From Candidatus Poseidoniaceae archaeon (lineage in GTDB: Archaea; Thermoplasmatota; Poseidoniia; Poseidoniales; Poseidoniaceae): 64,000 nt of DNA. The stretch covers positions 1 to 64,000 of the forward strand of contig CALKGM010000009.1 of NCBI GenBank assembly GCA_938084675.1. The letters are read 5' to 3'. How positions within the stretch are numbered: the first letter of the stretch is position 1; every line of letters begins with the position of its first letter. A model generated the notes under the pieces. The model did no database searches and was not told where the DNA came from. It saw nothing but the letters and a program-made list of their open reading frames with translations. This document shows positions 63,705 to 64,000 of the stretch, piece by piece. A program made the translations under genes and the position numbers.

Positions 63705-63881
63705 GGTTGATTTTTTCCGCTTTGATATTTGTGAAGGACCTGTCCAAGAGCGCGTGGGCTGAATGGTTTGACCGTGGTGCCCAACAATAGGGCAAAACTT
63801 TCCTGAACGGCATCGTGAACAGTTTTCTTTCGAAGGCATTTCAACAGTCTTCCTCAAACGACCGTATTTCCTTCTTGGCAT
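63699..63881 (-). CDS. Small basic Cys/His-rich protein
   Basis: A 60-residue open frame with a Shine-Dalgarno GAAGGA six bases before ATG. The product is basic (MPRRKYGRLRKTVEMP start; SKRKKSTS end) and has a CSRCRSGKFC cluster followed by GHHG, a possible zinc-binding site for RNA or DNA contact. No family was recognised. It follows a partial gene on the same strand after 43 nt. Short length limits certainty, but the start signal and motif argue that it is real. Confidence 0.55.
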   Translation of the reverse strand: MPRRKYGRLRKTVEMPSKENCSRCRSGKFCPIVGHHGQTIQPTRSWTGPSQISKRKKSTS

Positions 63882-63924
63882 GGTTATCCTTCAACAATGA
63901 AGGTCTTCAAAGTTAGCGGTGATT

Positions 63925-63999
63925 TCATCGCTTTTTGAACCAAGGCATGTCCTTTACAGATTTTGGAACCTTAATGGTTGGACCCTTGCGGTCGGATTC
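63925..63999 (-). CDS. C-terminal end of a gene running off the window
   Basis: The last 24 codons and TGA stop of a minus-strand gene whose start lies beyond the window. The visible end is basic: GPTIKVPKSVKDMPWFKKR. It is too short to assign, but the frame is open to the edge and the spacing to the next small gene suits an operon. Confidence 0.5.
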   Translation of the reverse strand, partial: ESDRKGPTIKVPKSVKDMPWFKKR

Positions 64000-64000
64000 C

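Noticed and set aside
1..64000. CRISPR arrays, insertion sequences and rRNA genes.
   Set aside because: No regularly spaced repeats, transposase motifs or rRNA-like conserved sequence were noticed on reading.

Overview
The window looks like a chromosomal segment of a marine planktonic archaeon. The best fit is Marine Group II (Candidatus Poseidoniales, Thermoplasmatota). The archaeal assignment rests on genes read directly: EF-1 alpha next to S10, S8e next to SRP19, a family B DNA polymerase, a GINS subunit, an Lhr-type helicase, the chromatin protein MC1, a Sec11-type signal peptidase, a XerA-like recombinase and a class II tRNA-Leu with no encoded CCA. The narrower assignment is inference: it rests on several giant secreted surface proteins, LIV-type transport and SAP-domain membrane proteins, and no phylogeny was run. 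No rRNA, insertion sequence, prophage or CRISPR array was seen. The sequence is gene dense, with many 4-bp ATGA overlaps and several overlapping convergent stops.

Layout. 0.1-6.5 kb (minus): a TetR regulator, two LolD-like ATPases around one very large two-module FtsX permease carrying a pentapeptide-repeat ectodomain, and a DUF3817 membrane protein. 6.7-14.5 kb (minus): a cold-shock protein and a branched-chain amino acid (LIV) ABC transporter in which LivH and LivM are fused and the binding lipoprotein contains two tandem binding domains. 14.5-23.5 kb (minus): a GNAT, a GIDE-domain membrane protein, tRNA-Leu(CAA) and a 2,123-residue surface protein. 23.6-34.5 kb: housekeeping genes (GINS, S10, EF-1 alpha, pyruvate kinase, a PKD lipoprotein, PolB, IlvE, a cupredoxin, SRP19, S8e). 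34.5-42.2 kb: FAH-family hydrolase, Tma20-like PUA protein, small anchored protein, two SAP-domain membrane proteins, a collagen-like membrane protein and a RimK-like ATP-grasp ligase. 42.2-50.4 kb (minus): Lhr-like helicase and a 1,690-residue surface protein. 50.5-56.2 kb: signal peptidase, an RNase H-fold protein head to head with an Hjc-like nuclease, a site-2 protease and a macro-domain protein. 56.4-64 kb: a 1,766-residue TIGR03790/PA14/LamG surface protein, a stand-alone RAM domain, MC1, a tyrosine recombinase behind a structured palindromic leader, and a small Cys/His-rich basic protein.

How it fits together. The picture is a heterotroph that takes up amino acids (LIV system, IlvE, pyruvate kinase), builds a protein-rich envelope (three giants, lipoproteins, C-terminally anchored proteins) and maintains it with a signal peptidase, a site-2 protease and an FtsX-type exporter. 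Seven genes share a TATA-like element centred 37-44 nt upstream of the start codon, so their transcripts should have short leaders. The most unusual features are the fused LIV transporter with its double-headed receptor, the pentapeptide-bearing exporter, the SAP-domain membrane proteins, the shared LPFL C-terminal anchor, and the palindrome and hairpin cluster in front of the Xer recombinase.
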